Shown in pieces: positions 16,632 to 24,310 of a stretch of DNA of 64,000 bases. A model generated the notes under the pieces. That model did not search any database and was not told the origin of the DNA. It saw only the letters and a list, made by a program, of their open reading frames with translations. Position numbers and translations under genes: made by a program. Source of the stretch: Asanoa iriomotensis (GTDB taxonomy: Bacteria > Actinomycetota > Actinomycetes > Mycobacteriales > Micromonosporaceae); contig NZ_BONC01000033.1 in assembly GCF_016862515.1 (NCBI RefSeq), positions 33,778 to 97,777 on the forward strand, read 5' to 3'. Numbering within the stretch: the first letter of the stretch is position 1; each line of letters starts with the position of its first letter.

Positions 16632-17417
16632 ATGTCTCGCCACAACCGTGGCCGCCACGAGCTGGGCCAGAACTTTCTCGTCGACACCTCGGTGATCGCC
16701 GACGTCGCGCGGCTGGTCGAAGCCGCGGACGGGCCGATCCTGGAGATCGGGCCGGGCGACGGCGCCCTGACCCGGCCGCTGAGCCGGCTCGGCCGGCCGC
16801 TCACCGCCGTCGAGGTCGACCCGCGCCGGGCAAAACGCCTCGCCGAGGAGATGCCCGGGCACGTCACCGTGCTCAACGAGGACATCCTGTTCCACCGGCT
16901 GCGCGGCAAGCCGGCGGTCGTCGTCGGCAACGTGCCGTTCCACATCACGACCGCGACGCTGCGCTGGCTGCTCGCCGCGCCGCACTGGCGGACCGCCGTG
17001 CTGCTGGTGCAGTGGGAGGTGGCGCGCCGGCGGGCCGGGATCGGCGGTGCGAGCCTGCTGACCGCCCGCATGTGGCCGTGGTTCGACTTCACCGTCCATT
17101 CGCGAGTGTCCAAACGCGCGTTCCGCCCCATGCCGACCGTGGACGGCGGGCTGCTCGTGGTCCACCGCCGCCCCGCGCCGCTGGTCGCCGAACGCGAGGC
17201 GTACCAACGTTTCGTGCATCAGGTCTTCACCGGTCGCGGCTATGGCCTGCGGGAGATCCTGACCCGCTCGGGCGGCGTGCCGGCACCCGTCGTGCGCGAC
17301 TGGCTGCGCGCGCACCGGATGCCGGCCAACGCCCTGCCCCGCGACCTCACCGCGGAGCAGTGGGCTTCGCTGTGGGAAACAGTTCGGCACTCTGGACATA
17401 GGCCATCCCGGCGGTGA
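16632..17417 (+). CDS. erm: 23S rRNA (adenine-N6) methyltransferase Erm
   Basis: Class I methyltransferase of 261 aa of the Erm/KsgA family. It should methylate the macrolide-site adenine (E. coli A2058) of 23S rRNA and give macrolide-lincosamide-streptogramin B resistance. Features are GQNFLVD (12-18), motif I LEIGPGDGALT (37-47), the acidic AVEVDPRRA, the catalytic NVPF (100-103) and FRPMPTVDGGLL. The NVPFH form and upstream leader favour Erm over the housekeeping 16S dimethyltransferase KsgA. ATG 16632 has GGAG 8 nt upstream. The last 71 nt overlap the convergent VOC gene. It is probably intrinsic or self-protective, as in many antibiotic-producing actinomycetes. Confidence 0.9.
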   Translation: MSRHNRGRHELGQNFLVDTSVIADVARLVEAADGPILEIGPGDGALTRPLSRLGRPLTAVEVDPRRAKRLAEEMPGHVTVLNEDILFHRLRGKPAVVVGNVPFHITTATLRWLLAAPHWRTAVLLVQWEVARRRAGIGGASLLTARMWPWFDFTVHSRVSKRAFRPMPTVDGGLLVVHRRPAPLVAEREAYQRFVHQVFTGRGYGLREILTRSGGVPAPVVRDWLRAHRMPANALPRDLTAEQWASLWETVRHSGHRPSRR

Positions 17418-17841
17418 GGCCGGGGTCGTTCAGCCGCTCCGCGGCCAGTTCCGGCGTCAGGTCGAGCAGGTGCCGGTGGATCCAGTAGAGATTGCCGAAC
17501 GGGTCGCGGAAGCGGCTGACCCGGTCGCCGAAGAACAGCTCGGTCGGCTCGGTGACCACAGTGGCCCCCCGCGCGACCGCCCGGTGGAGCACGTCCTTGT
17601 CGTCGGCCACGTAGAGCCGCAGGTAGCCCGGCGTCGCCGGCCACTCCGGGCGGCTGTCGAACAGCATCACCACGGAGTCGCCGATCCGGACCTCGGCGTG
17701 GACGATCGCGCCGGCGGTCTCCATCCGGCCGAGTTCCGCGCCGTCGAAGACCTCGACGAGGAAATCGATGAGTTTTCCAGCCTCACGGTTGATGAGCCAT
17801 GGGGTGATTGTGTGATAACCCTCAGGTACGACTTTGGTCAT
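17347..17841 (-). CDS. VOC family protein (PhnB/glyoxalase-like)
   Basis: Protein of 164 aa with the vicinal oxygen chelate fold. It opens with GYHTITPWLI, continues with FLVEVFDGAELGRM and VHAEVRIGDSVVMLFD, and closes with RVSRFRDPFGNLYWIHRH, the pattern of PhnB-like VOC proteins. Possible roles include binding or modifying a small molecule; the metal set is not complete enough to name an enzyme. It is divergent from the WYL regulator, with a dyad between them. Its 3' end overlaps erm by 71 nt tail to tail, a long overlap given that both frames look genuine. Confidence 0.85.
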   Translation of the reverse strand: MTKVVPEGYHTITPWLINREAGKLIDFLVEVFDGAELGRMETAGAIVHAEVRIGDSVVMLFDSRPEWPATPGYLRLYVADDKDVLHRAVARGATVVTEPTELFFGDRVSRFRDPFGNLYWIHRHLLDLTPELAAERLNDPGLTAGMAYVQSAELFPTAKPTAPR

Positions 17842-17860
17842 GCGATTCAGGCTATGGGCA

Positions 17861-17885
17861 AACTAGGTCAGCACCGGTCCTAGTT
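17861..17885. promoter_or_regulatory. Dyad operator between VOC gene and WYL regulator
   Basis: AACTAGG (17861-17867) and CCTAGTT (17879-17885) form a perfect inverted repeat with an 11-nt spacer, in the 52-bp gap between the divergent genes. It fits an autoregulatory site for the WYL regulator controlling the VOC gene. Confidence 0.55.
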
Positions 17886-17893
17886 GATAGGGC

Positions 17894-18856
17894 ATGATAA
17901 GTGCCGTGACGGACACGCCAGGTCGACTATTGCGCCTGTTGTCCCTGCTCCAGACGCCGCGCGAATGGCCTGGCAGCGAGTTGGCCCAGCGGCTCGGGGT
18001 CAGCCAGCGCACCGTGCGCCGCGACGTCGAGCGGCTCCGCGAGCTCGGCTACCCGGTCGAGGCGACGATGGGCGCCGGTGGCGGCTACCGGCTCGCCGCG
18101 GGCGCCGCGATGCCGCCGCTGCTGCTCGACGACGAGGAGGCCGTGGCGATCGCGGTCGGGTTGCGCACCACGGCCCGGCAACCGGTCGCCGGCATCGCCG
18201 ACGCTTCCGTGCGCGCGCTGGCCAAGGTGCAGCAGGTGTTGCCGGCGCGGTTGCGGCAACGGGTCGGCGTGCTGACCACCGCGACCGCACCGACCGAGGC
18301 CGCGCTGGTCGACCCCGAGCAGCTCACCGCGCTCGCCGCCGCTGCGGCCACCAACGAGCGGGTCAACTTCGACTACCGCGACCAGGACGGCGTCGCATCG
18401 CAGCGCCTGGTCGAGCCGCACCGGTTGGTGATGACCGGGCGGCGCTGGTATCTGGTCGCCTACGACAACGAACGCCACGACTGGCGCACGTTCCGCGCGG
18501 ACCGGATCGAGAGCACCAAGCCCACCGGGGTGCGGGTGCCGCCGCGCGCGCTGCCGGACGACGACGCCGCCGCGTTCGTGACCAGCCAACTGCACGACCT
18601 CGCCCCGGTGTACGCGGCGGTGGCCACCCTGCGGCTGCCGGCACCGCAGGCCGCCGCTCGGCTCGGCGACGCCGCGGGCAGGCTCGAACCGCTCGACGCG
18701 TTCGCCTGCCGGTGGATCAGCCCGGCCGACACGGTCGACTGGCTCGCCTTCCGGCTGGCGTCGCTCGGCTGCGAGTTCACCGTGCACGAGCCCGTCGAAC
18801 TGGTCGACCACCTGCGCCGGGTCGGGGCCAGGATCGCCCGGGCCACGGGCGGCTAG
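17894..18856 (+). CDS. WYL-domain transcriptional regulator (HTH_11)
   Basis: DeoR-like regulator of 320 aa. The N-terminal winged helix (about 10-65: LSLLQTPREWPGSELAQRLGVSQRTVRRDVERLRELG) is followed by GAGGGYRL. A WYL ligand-binding domain follows at about 140-220 (RLVEPHRLVMTGRRWYLVAYDNERHDWRTFRADRI), then a WCX extension. ATG 17894 is given; GTG 17906 also fits the usual DTPGRLLRLL start and is 14 nt after GATAGGG. It is divergent from the VOC gene. Its ligand is unknown. Confidence 0.9.
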   Translation: MISAVTDTPGRLLRLLSLLQTPREWPGSELAQRLGVSQRTVRRDVERLRELGYPVEATMGAGGGYRLAAGAAMPPLLLDDEEAVAIAVGLRTTARQPVAGIADASVRALAKVQQVLPARLRQRVGVLTTATAPTEAALVDPEQLTALAAAAATNERVNFDYRDQDGVASQRLVEPHRLVMTGRRWYLVAYDNERHDWRTFRADRIESTKPTGVRVPPRALPDDDAAAFVTSQLHDLAPVYAAVATLRLPAPQAAARLGDAAGRLEPLDAFACRWISPADTVDWLAFRLASLGCEFTVHEPVELVDHLRRVGARIARATGG

Positions 18857-18867
18857 AATTTTCGATC

Positions 18868-19983
18868 ATGACGGCGTGGGACGTGGCGATCGTCGGCGGC
18901 GGCCCGGCCGGGCTCTCCGCCGCCTACGAGGCGGCGCGCAGCGGCGCGCGCACGCTCGTCCTCGAGAAGGCCGTGCACCCGCGCTACAAGACCTGCGGCG
19001 GCGGTCTGATCGGCACGACGATCGGCCAGGTCGACGGCCGCATCGCGATCCCGGCCGCGGACAGCACCGACACGATGGTGATGACCCTCGACGGTCGGCG
19101 CGAGATCGTCCGCCAGGCGACGGACGGGCCGCTGCTGGCGATGGTGCGCCGGGCGGAGTTCGACGACCGGTTGCGGGCCGCGGCGGCCTCCGCGGGTGCC
19201 GAGGTGCGCCAGGGCGTCGGTGTGCGAGGTCTCGAACAGGATCCTTCGGGTGTACGCCTGCGGCTGGGCGACGGCACCGAGGTGCGCGCGGCGGCCGTGG
19301 TCGGTGCGGACGGCTCGTCCGGCGTCACGGCCCGGCACGTCGGCGTCGAGTACAGCCAGGTCGATCTCGGCCTCGAGGTCGAGCTGCCGATCCCGGCCGC
19401 GCTCCGTCCACAGTGGCGAGGCAGGGTGCTGCTCGACTGGGGGCCGATCCCGGGCTCGTACGCCTGGGTGTTCCCGAAGGACGACGTGTTGACCGTCGGC
19501 GTGATCGCGGCGCGGGGCAGCGGGGAGCGGACCCGGGCCTATCTCGCCGCGTTCGTCGACCGGGTCGGGCTCGGCGGGATCACGCCGGTCGAGGACTCCG
19601 GGCACCTGACCCGGGTGCGGGCGCCGGAGTCGCCGGTGCGCCGTGACCGGGTGATCGTCGCGGGCGACGCCGCCGGGCTGCTCGAACCGTGGACCCGCGA
19701 GGGAATCAGTTTTGCGACACGGTCGGGCGCGATCGCCGGCCGGCATGCCGTCGAGGGTGATCTGGCCGGCTATCCGGCCGCGATCGACGCGGCAGTTGGT
19801 GCCGAAATGCGGGCCGGGCGGCGGTTGATGGCGACTTTTACCAAGCGCCCCTGGGCGTTCCATGCGGTCTTGGCGAGCCCGGCCGGTTGGCGTATGTTCC
19901 GGCGGTGGTGCCGTGGCGAGACCACCTTCGATGCACTCATCGAAAAGCTACCTGTCAAGGTCGCGCTGGCCCTGCTGAGTTGA
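18868..19983 (+). CDS. Geranylgeranyl reductase family flavoprotein
   Basis: FAD-dependent oxidoreductase of 371 aa. The dinucleotide motif GGGPAG is at 10-15 and is followed by a glutamate strand (LVLEKAVHPRYKTCGGGLIG). CGGGL is typical of the geranylgeranyl reductase/menaquinone reductase group, and GDAAGLLEPWTREGISFA is the second FAD-binding block. Family members saturate polyprenyl chains of lipids or quinones (for example MenJ acting on menaquinone). The gene begins 11 nt after the WYL regulator and may be co-transcribed. The substrate is not readable from sequence. Confidence 0.88.
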   Translation: MTAWDVAIVGGGPAGLSAAYEAARSGARTLVLEKAVHPRYKTCGGGLIGTTIGQVDGRIAIPAADSTDTMVMTLDGRREIVRQATDGPLLAMVRRAEFDDRLRAAAASAGAEVRQGVGVRGLEQDPSGVRLRLGDGTEVRAAAVVGADGSSGVTARHVGVEYSQVDLGLEVELPIPAALRPQWRGRVLLDWGPIPGSYAWVFPKDDVLTVGVIAARGSGERTRAYLAAFVDRVGLGGITPVEDSGHLTRVRAPESPVRRDRVIVAGDAAGLLEPWTREGISFATRSGAIAGRHAVEGDLAGYPAAIDAAVGAEMRAGRRLMATFTKRPWAFHAVLASPAGWRMFRRWCRGETTFDALIEKLPVKVALALLS

Positions 19984-20008
19984 CGTACCGCCGCATCCGG
20001 AGGTGACC

Positions 20009-21418
20009 GTGGAGCCCGACTGGTCGGCGTTGCGCAACAGCATCCGGGGTGAGGTGGTGCTGCCCGCGGACGCCACTTACGAAGCGGTCCGCCGGCCCGC
20101 GATCGCCCGTTTCCACCACTTGCGGCCGCGGGCCGTCGTGCAGTGCGCGGCCGACGCCGACGTGGCGGTCGCCGTCGCGTTCGCCCGGTCGGTCGGGTTG
20201 CCGTTCGCGGTGCGCGGCGGCGGGCACTCGTTCGAAGGCACCTCGTCGACCGAGGGCATGGTGATCGACCTGAGCCGGATCGGCGGAGTGTCCTTCCTGG
20301 ACACCAACGGCGACAGCCCGTCGGGCCGGCTCGTTCGGGTCGGGGCCGGCGCCCGCCTCGGCGACGTCTACGACGCGCTGGCACCGGCCGGCGTGACGAT
20401 TCCCGCGGGCTGCGGTCCCGGTGTCGGCATCGCGGGTCTGACCCTGGGCGGCGGCCTCGGCGTGCTGGGTCGGGCGCACGGGCTGACCTCCGACGCCCTG
20501 CGCGCGGCGCGGGTGGTGCTCGGCGACGGCCGGATCGTCGACTGCGACGAGGAGCTGGAGCCCGAGCTGTTCTGGGCACTGCGCGGCGGCGGCAACGGCA
20601 CGATCGGCGTGGTCACCTCGCTGGTCTTCGCGTCGGTGCCGGCGCCGGCGATGACCTCGTTCCACTTCACCTGGGAGCCGGAGCATCTGCCCGCGGTGCT
20701 GTCCGCCTGGCAGACGTGGGCGCCGGCCGCACCGGACACGATGGCCGCGAGCCTCGTGGTCTCGACTCCGGCGGACCCGGCCCTGATGCCGGTGACCAGC
20801 GTCTTCGGCGCGGCACACGGCACCGAGGAAGCCGACGTCGCGCTGCTGGAGGAGTTCGTCGACCGGGTCGGCGAGCCGGCGGCGACGCAGACCCACCAAC
20901 GAGCGCCACACGGGGAGACGAAGCGCCTGCTGGCCGACCTCGACGTGCACGGCGTGCCGCGCCGCCCGGACGCGCACGCGCACAGCCGGTCGGAGTTCTT
21001 CGCCCAGCCACTTAGCGGCGACACGCTCAGTGCTGTGGTGGCGCTGCTGACCACCGACCGCCGGGCGGGCGAGGAGCGGGAGCTCGACTTCACGCCGTGG
21101 GCCGGCGCCTACACCCGGGTCGCGACGAACGCCACCGCGTTCCCGCACCGCACGGCCCGCTTCCTGCTGAAGCAGACCGTGGCGGTGGAGCCCGACGCCA
21201 CGGCCGACGACCGGGTGGCGGCCCGGGACTGGCTGGACCGCTCGTGGCAGCTGACCCACCCGGCGGGCACGGGCGGCGTCTACCCGAACTTCCCGGATCC
21301 GGTCCTCGACAACCCGACCCGCGCTTACTACGGCGTCAACGCCGACCGCCTCCGCGACGCGGTCCGCACCTACGACCCGGACGGCACCTTCGGCTTCCTC
21401 ACCCGCGCCGGCGTCTGA
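20009..21418 (+). CDS. FAD-linked oxidase of the BBE/PCMH family
   Basis: Berberine-bridge-type flavin oxidase of 469 aa. RGGGHSFEG gives His73, the usual FAD 8-alpha anchor. AGCGPGVGIAGLTLGGG gives Cys135, the second anchor, so FAD is probably bicovalently bound. The C-terminal BBE segment is NFPDPVLDNPTRAYYGVN. Such enzymes oxidise sugars or secondary metabolites with O2. No signal peptide is visible. GTG 20009 is preferred over GTG 20003 because GGAGG lies at 19999-20003. A long nested palindrome follows directly after the stop. Confidence 0.9.
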   Translation: MEPDWSALRNSIRGEVVLPADATYEAVRRPAIARFHHLRPRAVVQCAADADVAVAVAFARSVGLPFAVRGGGHSFEGTSSTEGMVIDLSRIGGVSFLDTNGDSPSGRLVRVGAGARLGDVYDALAPAGVTIPAGCGPGVGIAGLTLGGGLGVLGRAHGLTSDALRAARVVLGDGRIVDCDEELEPELFWALRGGGNGTIGVVTSLVFASVPAPAMTSFHFTWEPEHLPAVLSAWQTWAPAAPDTMAASLVVSTPADPALMPVTSVFGAAHGTEEADVALLEEFVDRVGEPAATQTHQRAPHGETKRLLADLDVHGVPRRPDAHAHSRSEFFAQPLSGDTLSAVVALLTTDRRAGEERELDFTPWAGAYTRVATNATAFPHRTARFLLKQTVAVEPDATADDRVAARDWLDRSWQLTHPAGTGGVYPNFPDPVLDNPTRAYYGVNADRLRDAVRTYDPDGTFGFLTRAGV

Positions 21419-21543
21419 GCAAGGAACGGTCCGTTGTTAACGGATTTCGCATAGGAACGGACCGCTGTTAACGCCCCCTGGATGCGGCTGTTAACAGCGG
21501 TCCGTTCCTATGCAGAAGGCGTTAACAACGGACCGTTCCTTGC
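21419..21543. repeat. Nested 24-bp inverted repeats (palindromic intergenic element)
   Basis: Outer arms 21419-21442 and 21520-21543 are a perfect 24-bp inverted repeat containing GGAACGGTCCGTTGTTAACG. Inner arms 21449-21472 and 21490-21513 are another perfect 24-bp repeat containing GGAACGGACCGCTGTTAAC. Internal loops are 6 and 6 nt and the apex loop 17 nt, so the whole 125 nt can fold into one hairpin. Outer and inner arms are related copies of one sequence. The block follows the oxidase stop immediately and could terminate transcription. A related hairpin lies at 47601-47647. Confidence 0.85.
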
Positions 21544-21636
21544 GCACTAGGCGCGTCCGGCGCGGGCAAGACATTGAGCTAGGTGCAGGGCTCGATGCAC
21601 GTTCGGGAGGCGTTGCCGGGGGCGCATGATGTGAGG

Positions 21637-22059
21637 ATGATCCGCTTTATTCTGAACGTCCTCTGGCTGATCTTCGGTAGCGGACTCGTGCTGGCCCTGG
21701 TCTACGGATTCGCGGCTTTGATCTGTTTCCTACTGATCGTCACCATTCCGTTCGGCATCGCGGCGCTGCGCCTCGCGAACTACGCACTCTGGCCGTTCGG
21801 TCGCACTCTGATCACCCGGCCGACCTCGGGCGTCGCGCACGACGTCGGCAACGTGATCTGGGCGATCGTCGCCGGCTGGTGGCTGGCCCTGACGCACATC
21901 GTGCAGGGGATCGCGCTGTGCCTGACGATCATCGGCATCCCGTTCGGCATCGCGAACTTCAAGCTGGTGCCGGCCGCGTTCTGGCCGCTCGGCAAGGAGA
22001 TCGTGGAGATCGACGACCAGATGCCGGTGTGGACCACGCCGCGGGTGAACCCAGCCTGA
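21637..22059 (+). CDS. YccF domain-containing inner membrane protein
   Basis: Membrane protein of 140 aa with two similar halves, each holding hydrophobic stretches and the repeated ITIPFG/IIGIPFG(I)A motif followed by an aromatic WPFG or WPLG block. This is the YccF (DUF307) signature. Function is unknown in the family; the protein lies in the cytoplasmic membrane. ATG 21637 has GTGAGG just upstream; longer in-frame starts lack support. It stands alone between the palindromic element and the exporter operon. Confidence 0.88.
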   Translation: MIRFILNVLWLIFGSGLVLALVYGFAALICFLLIVTIPFGIAALRLANYALWPFGRTLITRPTSGVAHDVGNVIWAIVAGWWLALTHIVQGIALCLTIIGIPFGIANFKLVPAAFWPLGKEIVEIDDQMPVWTTPRVNPA

Positions 22060-22083
22060 GAACATTCTGAGAGACACAACCAG

Positions 22084-22139
22084 TTGACATAGTCTCGAAC
22101 GTAGGAGCTACTCTCATTTGAGATTAGCTTCTACGTTCG
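22084..22139 (+). promoter_or_regulatory. Promoter and 44-bp dyad operator of the DHA2 exporter operon
   Basis: TTGACA (22084-22089) is a consensus -35; TACTCT (22109-22114) is the likely -10. Overlapping the -10 is a long dyad: arms 22096-22110 and 22125-22139 (CGAACGTAG-G-AGCTA against TAGCT-T-CTACGTTCG) with one mismatch. Within its loop lies a second perfect dyad TCTCA-TT-TGAGA (22112-22123). Position and symmetry fit the operator of the TetR repressor encoded at 23669. Confidence 0.72.
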
Positions 22140-22152
22140 GGGGTGGTCGGCT

Positions 22153-23679
22153 GTGCCGACGTCTCGTTCCAGCCGATGGCTGGCGCTTGGTGCGCTGGCC
22201 GTCGCGATGCTCACGATCGGCCTCGACACCACGGTCCTCACCGTCGCCCTGCCGACCCTGGCCGTCGACCTCGACGCGTCCAACGCGCAACTCCAGTGGT
22301 TCGCGTCGGCGTACACGCTGGTCCTGGCGGCGGCCCTGCTGCCGGCCGGCTCCCTCGGTGACCGGTTCGGCCGCAAGCGGTTCCTGATCGGCGCCCTGGT
22401 GCTGTTCGGCGCGGCCTCGGTGCTCTGTGCCTACGCCGGCAGCGCCGGCACCCTCATCGCCGCCCGGGCCGCGCTGGGGTTCGGCGCCGCGATCATGATG
22501 CCGCTGTCCATGGCCGTCGTGCCGGTGCTGTTCCCGGACAGCCGCGAGCGCGGCCGCGCCCTCACCATCTGGGTCACCTCGACCGCGATCGGCCTGCCGC
22601 TCGGCCCGATCCTCGGCGGGTGGCTGCTGGAGCACTTCTGGTGGGGCTCGATCTTCCTGATCAACGTGCCGCTCGTGCTGATCGGCGTGCTGGCGGTCGC
22701 GCTGTTCGTGCCCGAGTCGCGCGGCAGCCAGGACCGGCCGATCGACCTGCCCGGCATCGTGCTCTCCTCGGCCGGTCTGCTCGGGCTCACCTACGGCTTC
22801 ATCCGGATCGGCGAGGACGGCTGGTCCGACGCCGGCGACTGGGCGCTGGTCGCCGCCGGCGTCGCGCTGCTCGCGCTGTTCGTCGCCCGGCAGCGCCGCG
22901 CCGCCTACCCGCTGATCGATCTCGGCCTGTTCCGCAGCCGCGGCTTCACCCTCGGCTCCGGGCTGGCCACGGTGATCAACTTCGCGATGTTCGGCCTCCT
23001 CTTCCTGGTGCCGCAGTTCCTCCAGGCGGTCGGCGGCGCCAGCTCGCTCGGCACCGGTTTGCGGCTGCTGCCGATGATCGGCGGCCTGTTGGTCGGCACC
23101 CGGATCGGCGGCCGGGCCGCGCGCACGCTCGGCCCCGGTGCGCTGATCGGCGCGGGCTTCGTGGTGCTCACGGTCGCGCTCGTGCTGGGTGCGGGCACGA
23201 CCGTCGACACCGGCTACGGCTGGACCGCGACCTGGATCGCCCTGCTCGGCGCCGGGATGGGGCTCGCGATGCCGGCGACCATGGGTGCCGCGATGGACGC
23301 GCTCTCGGTCGAGCGGGCCGGTTCCGGGTCGGCCGTGATCCAGGCGCTGCGGCAGGCGGGCGGCACGATCGGCGTCGCGGTGCTGGGCACCGTGCTCAGC
23401 GCCGGCTACCAGTCCGGGCTCGGCAGCGCCGCGGTGCGCCCGATCTCCGACAGCGTCGCGGCGGGCGTCGCGGTGGCGGGGCAGCGCGGGGACGCGACGC
23501 TGCTGGACACCGTACGCAGGGCGTTCGTCAGCGGGATGAACCAGACGCTCTGGGTCTGCGCCGCGCTCTGCGCCCTGGCCGCCGTGGTCGCCTTCTGGCT
23601 CCTGCCCCGCCGGCCCGCCGCGCCCGTCGAGCCCGGGCCGCAGCCGGCGCCGGTGGCAGAATCGCTTCATGCCGGCTGA
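22153..23679 (+). CDS. MFS exporter of the DHA2 family (14 TM)
   Basis: Drug:H+ antiporter of 508 aa with about 14 TM segments. It shows the DHA2 signatures LDTTVLTVALPTLAVDL in TM1, loop motif A GDRFGRKR (about 74-81), and motif C-like ITS and GLPLGPILGG in TM5. It probably expels toxic organic compounds. Start is GTG 22153. The last 11 nt overlap the TetR gene, so exporter and repressor are one operon under the dyad promoter at 22084-22139. Confidence 0.93.
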   Translation: MPTSRSSRWLALGALAVAMLTIGLDTTVLTVALPTLAVDLDASNAQLQWFASAYTLVLAAALLPAGSLGDRFGRKRFLIGALVLFGAASVLCAYAGSAGTLIAARAALGFGAAIMMPLSMAVVPVLFPDSRERGRALTIWVTSTAIGLPLGPILGGWLLEHFWWGSIFLINVPLVLIGVLAVALFVPESRGSQDRPIDLPGIVLSSAGLLGLTYGFIRIGEDGWSDAGDWALVAAGVALLALFVARQRRAAYPLIDLGLFRSRGFTLGSGLATVINFAMFGLLFLVPQFLQAVGGASSLGTGLRLLPMIGGLLVGTRIGGRAARTLGPGALIGAGFVVLTVALVLGAGTTVDTGYGWTATWIALLGAGMGLAMPATMGAAMDALSVERAGSGSAVIQALRQAGGTIGVAVLGTVLSAGYQSGLGSAAVRPISDSVAAGVAVAGQRGDATLLDTVRRAFVSGMNQTLWVCAALCALAAVVAFWLLPRRPAAPVEPGPQPAPVAESLHAG

Positions 23680-24259
23680 ACCAGAGATGGGGCTCGGGCT
23701 CCGCGAGCGCAAGAAGCTGCGGACCCGGGCCACCATCCGCGAACAGGCCATGCGCCTGTTCGCCGAGAAGGGCTACGGCGAGACCACCGTCGAGCAGATC
23801 GCCGAGGCGGCCGAGATCTCGCCGAGCACCTTCTTCCGGTACTTCCCGTCGAAGGAACAGCTCGTCCTGATCGACGACTACGACCCGGTCATGATCCGAC
23901 GGTTCCAAGAGCAGCCACCCGGCGTCCCGGTGCTGACCGCGCTGCGCCGCTCGATGGAGCAGGTGTTCGGCGAGATGAGCCCCGAACAGCTCGAGCGCGA
24001 GATGGCCCGGCAGCGGCTGATCCGCTCGGTGCCGGAGCTGCGCGCGGCCCAACTCGACGAGCTGCAACGCACGATCGAGATGCTGGCCGACGGCGTCGCC
24101 GCCCGGATGGGCCGGCCCCGCGGCGACCTGGAGTCCCGCGCGTTCGCCGGCTCCGTAGTGGGCGCCATCATGGGCGCCCTGGGCGACAACCTGCTGTCGC
24201 TGGAGAAGATCGGCCAGGCCCTCGACTACTTCGAGGCGGGCTTCCCGTTCAAGAGCTAG
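23669..24259 (+). CDS. TetR-family repressor of the adjacent exporter
   Basis: Regulator of 196 aa. The N-terminal helix-turn-helix is about residues 18-65 (TRATIREQAMRLFAEKGYGETTVEQIAEAAEISPSTFFRYFPSKEQL). The helical ligand domain is unlike named subfamilies. ATG 23669 lies within the exporter gene (11-nt overlap). Being the last gene of the same transcript, it should give feedback control through the dyad at 22096-22139, with the exported compound as likely inducer. Confidence 0.92.
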   Translation: MPAEPEMGLGLRERKKLRTRATIREQAMRLFAEKGYGETTVEQIAEAAEISPSTFFRYFPSKEQLVLIDDYDPVMIRRFQEQPPGVPVLTALRRSMEQVFGEMSPEQLEREMARQRLIRSVPELRAAQLDELQRTIEMLADGVAARMGRPRGDLESRAFAGSVVGAIMGALGDNLLSLEKIGQALDYFEAGFPFKS

Positions 24260-24261
24260 GT

Positions 24262-24306
24262 GGGGTACGGCCGGGCCGAACGGGGGAGACGGTCCGGCCG
24301 TACCCC
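24262..24306. terminator. Bidirectional terminator hairpin
   Basis: GGGGTACGGCCGG (24262-24274) pairs perfectly with CCGGCCGTACCCC (24294-24306) over 13 bp, 19-nt loop, in the 51-bp gap between the convergent TetR and MDR genes. Confidence 0.75.
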
Positions 24307-24310
24307 CGGG

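Noticed and set aside
16632..17417. Possible KsgA (16S rRNA dimethyltransferase)
   Set aside because: NVPFH in the active site, the Erm-like C-terminus and the leader-attenuator arrangement favour Erm.
21419..21543. Insertion sequence or transposon end
   Set aside because: No transposase and no target duplication seen; kept as a palindromic repeat element only.
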